Origin: Deltaproteobacteria bacterium
Lineage (GTDB): Bacteria > Myxococcota > Myxococcia > Myxococcales > 40CM-4-68-19
Assembly (NCBI GenBank): GCA_025358085.1
Contig: JANYKT010000078.1
Coordinates: 1 to 40,192, forward strand
Length of the DNA stretch: 40,192 nucleotides
Reading direction: 5' to 3'
Part shown: piece by piece, positions 17,401 to 25,122 of the stretch
How positions within the stretch are numbered: position 1 is the first letter of the stretch
Layout of the letters: each line of letters starts with the position of its first letter
The notes under the pieces: model-generated
Databases searched by the model: none
Seen by the model: the letters and a program-made list of their open reading frames with translations, nothing else
What the model was told of the DNA's origin: nothing
Translations under genes and position numbers: made by a program

Positions 17401-17990
17401 ACCTGCGCAGGGGAGGCGCGGTCCGCGGTGTCGCCGAGGCCGAGTTGCGAGGAATCGTTTGCGCCCCAGCAAAAGAGCGTGCCTGCGGTGCTGACGGCGC
17501 AGGTGTTGAGCGGTCCCGGGAACACGCTGGCCCAGCTTCCCGCGACGGCGGCCGGTCCGAAAATCGCGCTTGCGAAGGCGCTGTTGCCGACCTGGCCCCG
17601 GGAATCGCCGCCCCAACAGGAGAGCTGGTTGCCCTGCAGACCGCAGCCGTGCTGGTTGCCCGCGGCCACGTTGCTCCAATTGAGAAGTGAGCCGACTTGC
17701 AGCGGCGAGGTGTTCTGCGCGACCGTCGCAGGCAGGGCGAGCTCGCCCACGTCGTTGGCACCCCAGCAGAAGAGCCCGCCGCCCTTGACGCCGCAGCTGT
17801 GCGCCGCGCCGGCCACTGCGCGCGCGTAACCCGAGTCAATGAGCGGGCCGGGCGTGCTGCGGAAGCTGTTGAAGGCGACGGCTGCTTCGCCGAGGGTGCC
17901 AAAGGCGTTGCTGCCCCAGCAGTAGATGCTGTTCAGACCGCTGTTGGTACGCATGCCGCAGGCGTGGGTGCCGCTGGTTGAGATCTGCAT
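14475..17990 (-). CDS. Large RCC1/Ig-like/BNR repeat surface protein, 5'-truncated
   Basis: A 1171-residue repeat protein. Residues 1-250 hold five RCC1-type repeats recognised by H-(G/S/A)-CG---G-L-CWG (for example HSCGVKGGGLFCWG and HGCGLRTDGSLWCWG). An invasin/Ig-like region follows (about 265-560; TAITIVVKDTGG). From about 570 to the end there are BNR/sialidase-like repeats with 'VYAATxxGVFKSxxGG' blades. It lacks a signal peptide and ATG 17990 has no Shine-Dalgarno. The frame upstream stays RCC1-like (GFNTDW before MQIS) until a TGA near 18068 without any ATG, GTG or TTG. Five repeats are too few for a closed seven-bladed RCC1 propeller. I conclude the 5' end has been lost, so expression and export are doubtful. 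Confidence 0.75.
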   Translation of the reverse strand: MQISTSGTHACGMRTNSGLNSIYCWGSNAFGTLGEAAVAFNSFRSTPGPLIDSGYARAVAGAAHSCGVKGGGLFCWGANDVGELALPATVAQNTSPLQVGSLLNWSNVAAGNQHGCGLQGNQLSCWGGDSRGQVGNSAFASAIFGPAAVAGSWASVFPGPLNTCAVSTAGTLFCWGANDSSQLGLGDTADRASPAQVGIASNWSSVASGLSHGCGLRTDGSLWCWGLGTSGQLGDGGPNRVVPAPVFDPATAPSPSGVASAITSTLNLSRTALPADGTSSTAITIVVKDTGGVAIANQFVTLTVDGSSNTLVVGGAVTNGPGTLVATLASTTAQLKTITAAVGGFNLNSTVLFQSQPAATGTSNLTVGQSRALSGTNVSVTVLALDPLGNPAVGQPVLLTSDGIASSFAAANGFTDAAGSYLTTITSPSAENDKLTATIGAATPVAAIAFFGPATQVIFLQSPVNATPGTSIGAIQVAIEDVLGNTMTNLNTGSGAPQVVLAIGNNPGGASLTPAARASADVVNGIASFSGLFVNAIGQGYTLTASSGTLTQATSAAFSISAPWTLTKSLAGTVNDVKMDPTVVAGPAAGYAATSAGMFNTADGGATWTPYTTGMGTIAVNALAVDTAGLVYAGTASGVFKRAKGAAAWTAANGPGPGLNGSVKAIVVGINNPSRLWAITTIDVYLSSDSAASWTVVSGGGLPVTATNTMTSLTIDPTNSTHALIGYGDGNGVWQSSIANGTGNLSWADQGLPANTPINALAIDATATNLYAATQGKDLYVHTGNSWTQASTSALPVPALSMTALLLSGTQIFAGFADGEVFSNTAGSVGTTGWTGAGKGLAPQAIQILASDPTSTTTVFSAQPGALIYKTVNSGAAWSFSSNGIAAQVNTIAVDPATPARIYAATTRLGVQISNDSGVTFASANTGFAGVTKVVGIAFDGQSGLVWAATDAGPYSSPLGAAPVWTSMPIAGNPRPTGIAADGLGNIFVSTVTGLYSGPGGAWSPVLLPGGTTMPLTSVTAGTTGKLVLVGATNAVYRSSSGGSFQQASGTAVPSVGSLVIDSTGFIVYAAAPTGVFKSINGGNLMSMITPTGISSPFTAIAFQPGNPNTVYAAANGAGVFRSPDGGTTWVAAGLTLDPATTGLAVDPNTVNAVYAGSASGGFFRTSTGGL

Positions 17991-18150
17991 CCAGTCGGTG
18001 TTGAAGCCGATGCCGTCCCTGTCCGTGGATTGCCTTGCGATGCGTTCGCCTGGCTGTGGCTTTCAGGCTTGCGGACTGTCGTTGGGTTGAAGTGAGAGCA
18101 TGCGAGGACCCGCTAACCTGATCCACAACCGTTCTACTTTGCACCGGCGT

Positions 18151-18174
18151 CTTGTGACAAGTGCCGAACACTTG
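18151..18174. promoter_or_regulatory. Overlapping inverted repeats upstream of the FemAB-like gene
   Basis: CTTGTGACAAG (18151-18161) is a perfect inverted repeat with a one-base centre. It overlaps CAAGTG-ccgaa-CACTTG (18158-18174), a second one with six-base arms. Together they lie about 70 bases before the start codon at 18243. They could form an operator; a run of five T at 18182-18186 also allows a weak terminator reading. No promoter boxes are identifiable. Confidence 0.25.
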
Positions 18175-18242
18175 GAGGCGCTTTTTGACGGCTCTACTGG
18201 CCGCGTTGCGCGCGGCGCAGTTGAGCGATAGCTCTCAAGGCC

Positions 18243-19406
18243 ATGACTTTCGGCGATGTGCGTGTGTTGCCCACCCTGGACGAGGTCTCTCCCTCCGCCT
18301 GGGATGCCCTGCTTGCTTTCGGACGCACCCCTTTCGAGCGCCACGCGTTCCTGCATGCTCTGGAAAAGTCGCGGTCCGCTGCACCGGGCTCGGGTTGGAC
18401 TCCGCAACATCTGACACTGTGGCGTGCGGGGCGGCTGGTCGCGGCCGCGCCCGCTTATTTGAAGGAAGACAGCGACGGAGACTTCGCCCGCGACTGGGAC
18501 TGGGCCTCGGTGGCCGGCCGCTCCGGCCTCGCCTATTACCCGAAGCTTTGCCTGACGATTCCGTTCACCCCGGTAACGGGTTCGCGCGTGCTGGTCGCGC
18601 CGGGGGAGGACCGCGCCCGCTGTGTAGCCGCGCTGGTCGACGGCGCTCGTGACCTCTGCGCGCGGGAGCGAATCCCGACGCTGCAGGTGCTGTTTCCCGA
18701 CGAGTCGCAGGCCCGCGAACTCGAGGCCGCCGGGCTGGCCTTGCGCGTCTCGCACCAATTTCACTGGCAAAATGAAGGGTACAAGACCGCTGATGACTTT
18801 CTCGCTCGATTCAATTCAAAGCGCCGGCATATGCTCAAGCGCGAGCGCGGCGCGGCGGCGGAGCAGGGCATTACCATTCGCACCGTCCGCGCGCCGGAAC
18901 TGGATGATACCTGGGCGCGGGCGGCCTATGCCCTGCACCGCAGCACCGTTGACAAGCTGATGTGGGGCCGGCGCTGGCTGAATGAAGACTTCTATCGCCG
19001 GATTTTCGCGTCCATGCCGGAGGATCTCGAAGTGGTGGCCGCGGAGAAGGATGGCCGGCTGGTGGCGGGCGCGTTCAACGTCCACAGTCCAACTCATCTC
19101 TTCGGCCGGTATTGGGGCTGTTTCGAGGAACACCCGTTCCTGCATTTCAATGTCTGTTTGTATCACTCAATCGATGAGTGTATCCGGCGGGGCGTGCAGG
19201 TCTTCGAAGGCGGAGCGGGCGGTGAGCACAAGCTGCCCCGCGGCTTTCTCCCCGAGGTGACCTGGAGCGCGCACGCATCGCTGGACCGCAGGCTGGACAA
19301 GGCGATGCGCGATTTTCTCCACCAGGAGACGCCGGAGCGCCGCCGCAGCATCGCGCGATTTGCCGCCGAATCACCTATCTTCAAACGCCCGGAGGCTGCC
19401 CTGTGA
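18243..19406 (+). CDS. FemAB/GNAT-like acyltransferase (DUF482 family)
   Basis: A 387-residue member of the FemAB-like/DUF482 branch of the GNAT superfamily, annotated elsewhere as putative peptidoglycan-related or N-acetyltransferase proteins. Family landmarks are the N-terminal SAWDALL...PFERHAFLHALE segment, the WTPQHLTLWR strand, the FLARFNSKRRHMLKRER helix (about 196-212), and the C-terminal block YHSIDECIRRGVQVFEGGAGGEHKLPRGFLP, which I judge the most conserved part of the family. The substrate is unknown. The stop codon overlaps the clpS start as GTGA, with GGAGG in this gene's last codons serving as the clpS ribosome site, so the pair is translationally coupled. The start at 18243 has only AAGG close by. 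Confidence 0.85.
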   Translation: MTFGDVRVLPTLDEVSPSAWDALLAFGRTPFERHAFLHALEKSRSAAPGSGWTPQHLTLWRAGRLVAAAPAYLKEDSDGDFARDWDWASVAGRSGLAYYPKLCLTIPFTPVTGSRVLVAPGEDRARCVAALVDGARDLCARERIPTLQVLFPDESQARELEAAGLALRVSHQFHWQNEGYKTADDFLARFNSKRRHMLKRERGAAAEQGITIRTVRAPELDDTWARAAYALHRSTVDKLMWGRRWLNEDFYRRIFASMPEDLEVVAAEKDGRLVAGAFNVHSPTHLFGRYWGCFEEHPFLHFNVCLYHSIDECIRRGVQVFEGGAGGEHKLPRGFLPEVTWSAHASLDRRLDKAMRDFLHQETPERRRSIARFAAESPIFKRPEAAL

Positions 19407-19735
19407 GCTCACCAAGGAAGCGCGACGGCGGGGATACTTCGGTCATTACCCGGCCGGCCGTCAAATCAAAGCCGATGCTGGAGAAGCCGAAGCTCTACAA
19501 GGTGCTTTTGCACAACGACAACTATACCCCGATGGAGTTCGTGGTCCTCATCCTCCAGCAGGTCTTCCACAAGACCGAGGCCGAGGCGGTGGCAATCATG
19601 CTTCACGCCCATACGCACGACTATGCCGTGGCCGGCATTTACAGCTTCGAAATCGCCGAGACCAAAGTGGCTGAGACCATGGCGCTGGCGGACAAGGCGC
19701 AATTTCCACTCTTATGTACGATGGACCCGGAGTGA
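19403..19735 (+). CDS. clpS: ClpS-family adaptor protein
   Basis: ClpS binds the N-domain of ClpA and delivers substrates with N-degron residues to the ClpAP protease. The core starts at LYKVLLHNDNYTPMEFVV, including the N-D-x-Y-T-P-M-E-F motif that lines the N-degron pocket, continues with EAEAVAIMLHAHTHDYAVAG, and ends with FEIAETKV. Residues 1-28 form the usual disordered N-terminal extension needed for ClpA binding. The length of 110 is typical. It uses a GTG start (19403) overlapping the previous stop, preceded by GGAGG. No clpA follows; instead an MFS transporter overlaps the 3' end. ClpA must then be encoded elsewhere or the partner is ClpC. Confidence 0.93.
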   Translation: MSSPRKRDGGDTSVITRPAVKSKPMLEKPKLYKVLLHNDNYTPMEFVVLILQQVFHKTEAEAVAIMLHAHTHDYAVAGIYSFEIAETKVAETMALADKAQFPLLCTMDPE

Positions 19736-20883
19736 TTCAACAGCTCCGACTCATCTACTTCCTCTATTACGCGGGCGTCGGTTCCTTCCTCTTCTATTTC
19801 GCACCTTATTTGCGGGGCCTGGGCTTCAGCGGCGCGCAAATTGGTGCGGCCATCATGACCTCGCAGATCGTCTCCGCCTTCGCCGCGCTGGGCTGGGGCG
19901 CGGTGGCCGACCGCCTCGGCGACCCGGCGCGCACGCTGCGGTTGTGCGCAGCCGGCGCGCTGCTGGCCGTCTGCGGTCTGCCCTTCGCCCGCACGCCGCT
20001 GCAGGTCGGGCTGGTACTCTCGCTCGCGGCCACCTGCAGCGGGAGCGTTGTGCCGCTGCTCGACTCCGTCACGGTCACAGCGCTGCGGATGGGCTATGCC
20101 CGGACACGATTGTTCGGCTCGGTCGGGTTCATCGTCGCGGCGCAGGGCCTGGGCTTGCTCCTGTCGGGGCGCGGCGATCGGCCAGCCGACCTGCTGATGC
20201 CGCTCGTCTTCGTCGCTTGCACGCTCGGATATGCCTTGACCGCGCAGACCCTGCTCCCGGTGCCCAACACGCACGCGCGCCTCCGCTTCGCCGATGCGGC
20301 GGCGCTCCTCTCGAACACGCCGCTGCTGGTGCTGCTGGCAATCTGCACGCTCCATTGGGCCTGCTGCGCGCCCTATCACCTGATGTTCGGCGTGCTCATC
20401 CGCGACCACGGCCTGCCTTCCAGCCTGACAGGCCTGGGCTCGGCGCTGGGCGTGCTCGCCGAGGTATTCGCACTCCTGCTTTTCCCCGCTCTCGAGCGAC
20501 GCTTTTCGTTGCGGGCCCTGCTTGGCGCGGCTTTCGCTGTCACGGCGCTGCGCTGGATGCTGGTCGCGCGCGCACAGTCGGCCCAGTCCCTGGTACTGCT
20601 GCAACTGTTGCATGGCATGACCTTCGGCCTCTGGTGGGGCTGCGCGGTGGAGGCGATGGCGCGACTGGTTCCCGCGCGCCTGCGCTCCACCGGTCAGGCT
20701 CTCTTCTCGGCGGTCGTGTTTGGCCTGGGCAATGCGGCGGGAGTTGGACTCTCCGGCATTGGCTACGATCGCTTCGGCAGCGCGGGGCCGCTCTTTGATG
20801 CCGCGGCGCTGGTCGAACTCGCTCCGCTCCTGCTGGTGTTGTTGCTTGCGCGTCCGCTATCGCTCCAGCGACTGCCCGCCTGA
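19732..20883 (+). CDS. MFS transporter (MFS_1-like, HcaT/nucleoside-permease type)
   Basis: Integral membrane transporter of about 12 helices and 383 residues. The opening pattern LIYFLYYAGVGSFLFYFAPYLRGLGFSGAQIG, followed by WGAVADRLGDPAR (the loop 2-3 signature), is characteristic of the MFS_1-like group that includes phenylpropionate and nucleoside permeases. The second half repeats with LRDHGL, LLFPALERRF and the final GIGYDRFGSAGPL. GTG 19732 is preferred because it overlaps the clpS stop as GTGA and has CCGGAG just upstream, copying the junction before clpS. ATG 19714 is an alternative, adding six residues without a ribosome site. The substrate is not predictable. Confidence 0.88.
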   Translation: MIQQLRLIYFLYYAGVGSFLFYFAPYLRGLGFSGAQIGAAIMTSQIVSAFAALGWGAVADRLGDPARTLRLCAAGALLAVCGLPFARTPLQVGLVLSLAATCSGSVVPLLDSVTVTALRMGYARTRLFGSVGFIVAAQGLGLLLSGRGDRPADLLMPLVFVACTLGYALTAQTLLPVPNTHARLRFADAAALLSNTPLLVLLAICTLHWACCAPYHLMFGVLIRDHGLPSSLTGLGSALGVLAEVFALLLFPALERRFSLRALLGAAFAVTALRWMLVARAQSAQSLVLLQLLHGMTFGLWWGCAVEAMARLVPARLRSTGQALFSAVVFGLGNAAGVGLSGIGYDRFGSAGPLFDAAALVELAPLLLVLLLARPLSLQRLPA

Positions 20884-20936
20884 CGAGGCAGCGAATCGAA
20901 CGACTTTGCCCAGCCCGGTAGGGTACGTTGTTCGCG

Positions 20937-23924
20937 ATGCGCTCTCTTCCCGTCAGCAGAACCTCCACGCTGCTGCTACGAGCGGCAGCGGCGGCGCTTT
21001 GTTGCGCGCTTCCTGCGCGCGCCGGGTCTGCGCCGGAAGGTCATTTCTCCTTCCGCAGCTACGGCGGCGAGCAGGGCCTCGAGAACCAGGTCGCGTGGCG
21101 CGCGGCCCAGGACGCGCAAGGGTTTCTCTGGGTCGGCACCGAGGACGGCGCCTACCGCTATGACGGCCAGCGTTTCCAGCATTTCGGCGTGGTTGATGGC
21201 CTGCCGTCCAACTGGGTCAGCCGCATCGAGATCGCCAAAGGGCAGCTCTGGGTGGGCACCTTTCGCGGCCTGGCGCGCTGGGATGGCGCGCGTTTCCAGA
21301 GCGCCTCTGACATCCCGCCCTCGCAGGTGAACAGCCTCGCGATCGGGGCGTCCGGCGAGCTCTGGGTCGCCACCGCGGACGGGCTTTACCGGCAGGCCGG
21401 CCAGAAATTTGAGCCTGTGAAAGAATGGCCCGGCGGCGAGGCGCACGCGGTCTGGGTCGACCCGGACGGCGGCGTCTTCGCCACCCAGCAAGGCGTGCTG
21501 CACAAGCTGGGCGGCCGTACCTGGGGCGCCGCTGAAGGCCTCGGCACCGAGCGGATCGACGCCATTCGCCGCGACGCGCGCGGACGGCTTTGGCTGCGCG
21601 CGGCCCGTCACCTCTGGCTCGCGGAGGGCGACCGGTTCGTCGACCGATCGGCGCTGATGCCGGGCAAGAGCGACCAGGGCTATCTCTCCCTGGATCGCGC
21701 GGGCACGCTCTGGGTGCCCACCGACCACGGCTTGTTGCACATCGACGGGGACCGCACCGAGGTGCTCGGCCCTGCGCAGGGCCTGCCGGTGCCGTGGGTG
21801 CTGGATTTCAGCGAGGACCGCGAAGGCTCGTTCTGGATCTCCGGCCTCGGTGTGCATCGGCTCCTGGGACGCGGCCTGTGGACCGCCTACGGCATCGGCG
21901 AAGGGCTGCCTGGAAATTTGATTTGGACCGTGGGTCGTGACGCACACGGCGCGCTCTGGGTCGGCACCGACTCGGGCGTGGCGCGCGACGACGGCGGGCG
22001 CTTCCAGACCCTGCCCGGCACCGAGGGCCACATCGTGCGAACGTTTGCCCGTGACATCGCCGGCATCGTCTGGCTGGCGGGTGGCCGGGGCGAGCTGCTG
22101 CGGTACGACGGCAAGGAAGTGCGCGTGATCGCCGGGCCGGCGGGAGTGCCGCTGCTGGCCCTCTGCGCCGACCCGCAAGGCGGCGTCTGGGCTGGCTCCG
22201 ACGGCGCGGGCTTGTTGCACATCGACGGGCAGGGAACGCTCTTGCGCGAAGTGTTGCCGCACGACGATCCGCGCGAGCACTTCGATCAAGTGATCATCGA
22301 TCACGCGGGCCGGGTCGTTGCCGCGGGCGAGCATGGCCTCGCGGTCCGGGACAGCGGGCGCTGGCAACGCATCGACAAGCACGATGGCTTGCTGGCGGAC
22401 CACGTGAGCTTTCTCCTCGAGCGCAAATCCGGCGAACTCTGCTTTTCCTATTTCGAGTCCGCCGGGGTCACCTGCCTGCGTGGGCCCGCAGGTGCGCGCG
22501 TCGTGCGTCACCTCGACGTTGCGCACGGACTCGCCAGCGACAAGGTCTACCAGGTGGGCGAGGACGCGGCGGGCCGGCTGTGGATCGGCGGCGGCAACGG
22601 CGCGGACATGATCACGGGGGAGAGCATCCAGCACTTCGGGCGCGGCGACGGTCTGCCCAGCGACGACACCGATGCGACAGCCTTCCTGGCCGACCCGGAC
22701 GGCGACGTGTGGATCGGCACCAGCGCAGGACTGGGGCGCTTCCATGGCGCCGGGTACAAGCCGCCAGATCCGCCGAACACGGTCATCGTGCAGGCCCGGC
22801 TCGGCAGTCGAGAAGTCAATCCCGGCGAGCCAGCGCCGCGGGTCCCGTACCGGAACAACACGCTCGAAGTGCGCTTTGCGGCGATGAGCTTCATCGACGA
22901 GGCCCGCGTCCGCTACGAAGTCCGGCTCGAGGGACTCGAGGAGGGCTGGCACCCGAGCGACGTGGGTCAGGCGCGCTACAGCTCTCTATTGCCCGGCTCG
23001 TACCGCCTGCAGGTGCGCGCCCGGCTGGGACGCGGAGATGCGGGACCGCCGACCTTGCTGGCGTTCGCGGTGCTGCCGGCCTGGTGGCAGACTTGGTGGT
23101 TTCGCGCGCTGGCCGTGCTGGGATTCGGCGCGCTGGCGGTCGCGACCTGGCAGGTTCGCGTCCGCGCGCTCGAGGGTTCCAATCGTGCCCTGGAGCAGCT
23201 GGTGGCGGCGCGCACCGCGGAGCTCGCGCGCGCCAATGATTCTTTGATGGATCTATCGGTCACCGACCCGCTCACCGGCCTGAAGAATCGCCGCTACCTG
23301 CGCGAGGAACTGCCCCGCGAGGCCGCGCGCGCCGCCCGCGTTCATCGCGACGCGCTGAACCGCGGGCTGAAGCGGCCGCAGCACAACGCGGATCTATTGG
23401 TCATGCTGATCGATCTCGACCTCTTCAAGCAGGTCAATGACACCCACGGCCATGCTGCGGGAGATCTCCTGTTGCAGCAGGCCGCGCAGCTCTTCCAGAA
23501 GTCAGTGCGCGAGACCGACGCGGCGGTGCGATTTGGCGGCGAGGAGTTCCTGCTCCTCTACCGCGACGCCGACCGGCGGGACGCGCCGGCGCTAGCCGAG
23601 CGCGTGCTGACGTTGTTCCGCGCCCAGGTCTTCGATCTGGGGAACGGCAAGACCCTGCACAAGACTTGCTCCATCGGCGTGGCCGCGATGCCGTTCATTC
23701 CGGCCTCTCCCGAGACAGGAGACGGACCGCTGATCCTCCAGCTGGCCGATCACGCGCTGATGATGGCAAAGAGTGCCGGCCGCGATCGCTGGATCCTTCT
23801 GGAGGCGGCGGAGCCTGGGAATGCCGATGGCCTGTCCGGCACCCCGGACGACCTGATCGCGGGCGGCAAGATCGTCGTGCATTCGAGCGACCAGATGCTC
23901 GACGCGAAGACTGCCAAGGCTTGA
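20937..23924 (+). CDS. Propeller-sensor diguanylate cyclase (Reg_prop, Y_Y_Y, GGDEF)
   Basis: Membrane-bound enzyme predicted to make c-di-GMP from two GTP. A signal peptide (residues 1-30) leads into a periplasmic double propeller built of 'LWVGTxxGLARWDG' blades, about residues 40-620. A Y_Y_Y Ig-like domain follows (NNTLEVRFAAMSF...LLPGSYRLQV), then one transmembrane helix (ALAVLGFGALAVATW) and a short coiled coil (LEGSNRALEQLVAARTAEL). The GGDEF domain has LIDLDLFKQVNDTHGHAAGD and the active site GGEEF at 867-871. An inhibitory RxxD (RETD) lies exactly five residues before it, so product feedback is expected. In most proteins of this architecture the output is a histidine kinase; GGDEF output is less usual. 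ATG 20937 is chosen over the TTG three codons upstream. Confidence 0.93.
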   Translation: MRSLPVSRTSTLLLRAAAAALCCALPARAGSAPEGHFSFRSYGGEQGLENQVAWRAAQDAQGFLWVGTEDGAYRYDGQRFQHFGVVDGLPSNWVSRIEIAKGQLWVGTFRGLARWDGARFQSASDIPPSQVNSLAIGASGELWVATADGLYRQAGQKFEPVKEWPGGEAHAVWVDPDGGVFATQQGVLHKLGGRTWGAAEGLGTERIDAIRRDARGRLWLRAARHLWLAEGDRFVDRSALMPGKSDQGYLSLDRAGTLWVPTDHGLLHIDGDRTEVLGPAQGLPVPWVLDFSEDREGSFWISGLGVHRLLGRGLWTAYGIGEGLPGNLIWTVGRDAHGALWVGTDSGVARDDGGRFQTLPGTEGHIVRTFARDIAGIVWLAGGRGELLRYDGKEVRVIAGPAGVPLLALCADPQGGVWAGSDGAGLLHIDGQGTLLREVLPHDDPREHFDQVIIDHAGRVVAAGEHGLAVRDSGRWQRIDKHDGLLADHVSFLLERKSGELCFSYFESAGVTCLRGPAGARVVRHLDVAHGLASDKVYQVGEDAAGRLWIGGGNGADMITGESIQHFGRGDGLPSDDTDATAFLADPDGDVWIGTSAGLGRFHGAGYKPPDPPNTVIVQARLGSREVNPGEPAPRVPYRNNTLEVRFAAMSFIDEARVRYEVRLEGLEEGWHPSDVGQARYSSLLPGSYRLQVRARLGRGDAGPPTLLAFAVLPAWWQTWWFRALAVLGFGALAVATWQVRVRALEGSNRALEQLVAARTAELARANDSLMDLSVTDPLTGLKNRRYLREELPREAARAARVHRDALNRGLKRPQHNADLLVMLIDLDLFKQVNDTHGHAAGDLLLQQAAQLFQKSVRETDAAVRFGGEEFLLLYRDADRRDAPALAERVLTLFRAQVFDLGNGKTLHKTCSIGVAAMPFIPASPETGDGPLILQLADHALMMAKSAGRDRWILLEAAEPGNADGLSGTPDDLIAGGKIVVHSSDQMLDAKTAKA

Positions 23925-23952
23925 CGGTCGTTGATTGAATCGAGAAATCGAA

Positions 23953-25083
23953 ATGAGTTCTGATCCGCAAGCAGACACGTCCTTGCGCGGGCGCATTGGA
24001 GCGCTGCACGCGCGGCATGCCGGCAAGACACTGGTGCTCTCCTTTCTGGGCGGCTTTGTTTTCGACGCGGTGATGCTCAGCCGCATCGACGAGCCCGGCA
24101 TGTTGATTCAACAGGGTGCCTATCTGCTGATTTGCGGGACGCTGCTGGCGGTGACGCAGCGGATGGAGCTGAAAAAGCTCGAACCGCCGCCATGGTTGCG
24201 CAAGCCCTGGCATTACGTGGACCATGCGATTCATTTCATGCTCGGCACGCTGCTCAATGCCTATTCGATCTTCTATTTCCGCAGCGCCTCCGGCCTGACC
24301 GCGCTGGGCTTCGTCGTCATCATCACTTCCCTGCTGGCTTTGAATGAGCTGCCGCGTTTCCAGAAGCTCGGCCCGGTGGTGCTCTATGCGCTTTACAGCA
24401 TCTGCCTGACTTCCTACTTCGCCTATCTGTTTCCGGTCTTGCTGAGGCATATCAGTCCCTGGATGTTCTATCTGGCGGTAGGCGCGGCGCTCTTGCCGCT
24501 GACGCTGCAGGTGTCGTTGCTGCTGAAGTGGGGCCGTGCTTTCAGCCAGGTCGCGCGCCACGTTGCCCTCCCCGCCTATGGAGTGCAGCTTGTATTCCTC
24601 CTGGTGTACGCGCTCCGCATCGCGCCGCCGGTGCCCCTGGCGGTGAAGGAGATGGGCATCTATCACGACGTCCAGCGCGCTCCCGGAGGCCGGCGCCTGC
24701 TCCACCAGAAGCGCGCCTGGAAATTCTGGCAGAAGGGCGACCAGGATTTTCTCGAGCGGGCGGGCGACAAAGTCTATTGCTTCGCGCGCATCTTCGCGCC
24801 GGCGCGCTTTCGCGATCGCCTCGACATCGTCTGGTATCGCGATGATCCGAAGAAGGGGTGGATTGAATACCACCGCTTTGCTTCGACCATTGCCGCGAGC
24901 AGCGAGCGCGGGTTTGCCACCGATGGATACCTGACTCATCCGCCTCCGGGAAATTGGCGCGTGGAGATCCAGAGTGGAGACCGCCGTACCATGGGGCTGC
25001 TTCACTTCACGGTGATTCCGGATACCAGCAACGGGCCGCGCGACTTCGAGGAGAGCACCAGCGAAGCTGGCCGGAGGCTCTGA
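23953..25083 (+). CDS. Multi-spanning membrane protein with C-terminal DUF2914
   Basis: A 376-residue protein with about seven hydrophobic segments between residues 25 and 235 (for example TLVLSFLGGFVFDAVML and ALGFVVIITSLLAL), followed by a soluble domain of about 120 residues. That domain matches DUF2914: VYCFARIFAP near its start, DIVWYRDDPKKGW, and the closing pattern GNWRVEIQSGDRRTMGLLHFTV. The function is unknown. It is 28 bases downstream of the diguanylate cyclase on the same strand, so cotranscription is likely. ATG 23953 is used; a TTG at 23935 is possible. The soluble part probably sits outside the cytoplasmic membrane, but orientation is not certain. Confidence 0.8.
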   Translation: MSSDPQADTSLRGRIGALHARHAGKTLVLSFLGGFVFDAVMLSRIDEPGMLIQQGAYLLICGTLLAVTQRMELKKLEPPPWLRKPWHYVDHAIHFMLGTLLNAYSIFYFRSASGLTALGFVVIITSLLALNELPRFQKLGPVVLYALYSICLTSYFAYLFPVLLRHISPWMFYLAVGAALLPLTLQVSLLLKWGRAFSQVARHVALPAYGVQLVFLLVYALRIAPPVPLAVKEMGIYHDVQRAPGGRRLLHQKRAWKFWQKGDQDFLERAGDKVYCFARIFAPARFRDRLDIVWYRDDPKKGWIEYHRFASTIAASSERGFATDGYLTHPPPGNWRVEIQSGDRRTMGLLHFTVIPDTSNGPRDFEESTSEAGRRL

Positions 25084-25122
25084 ACGGCAAGCTCTGAACC
25101 GGCAACCCACAGGGGGCATCAT

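Noticed and set aside
20976-22952. Minus-strand open frame of 658 codons
   Set aside because: It is antisense to the propeller part of the diguanylate cyclase. Its composition (arginine, alanine, aspartate, valine in short runs) is that of a GC-rich shadow, while the plus frame has clear domains.
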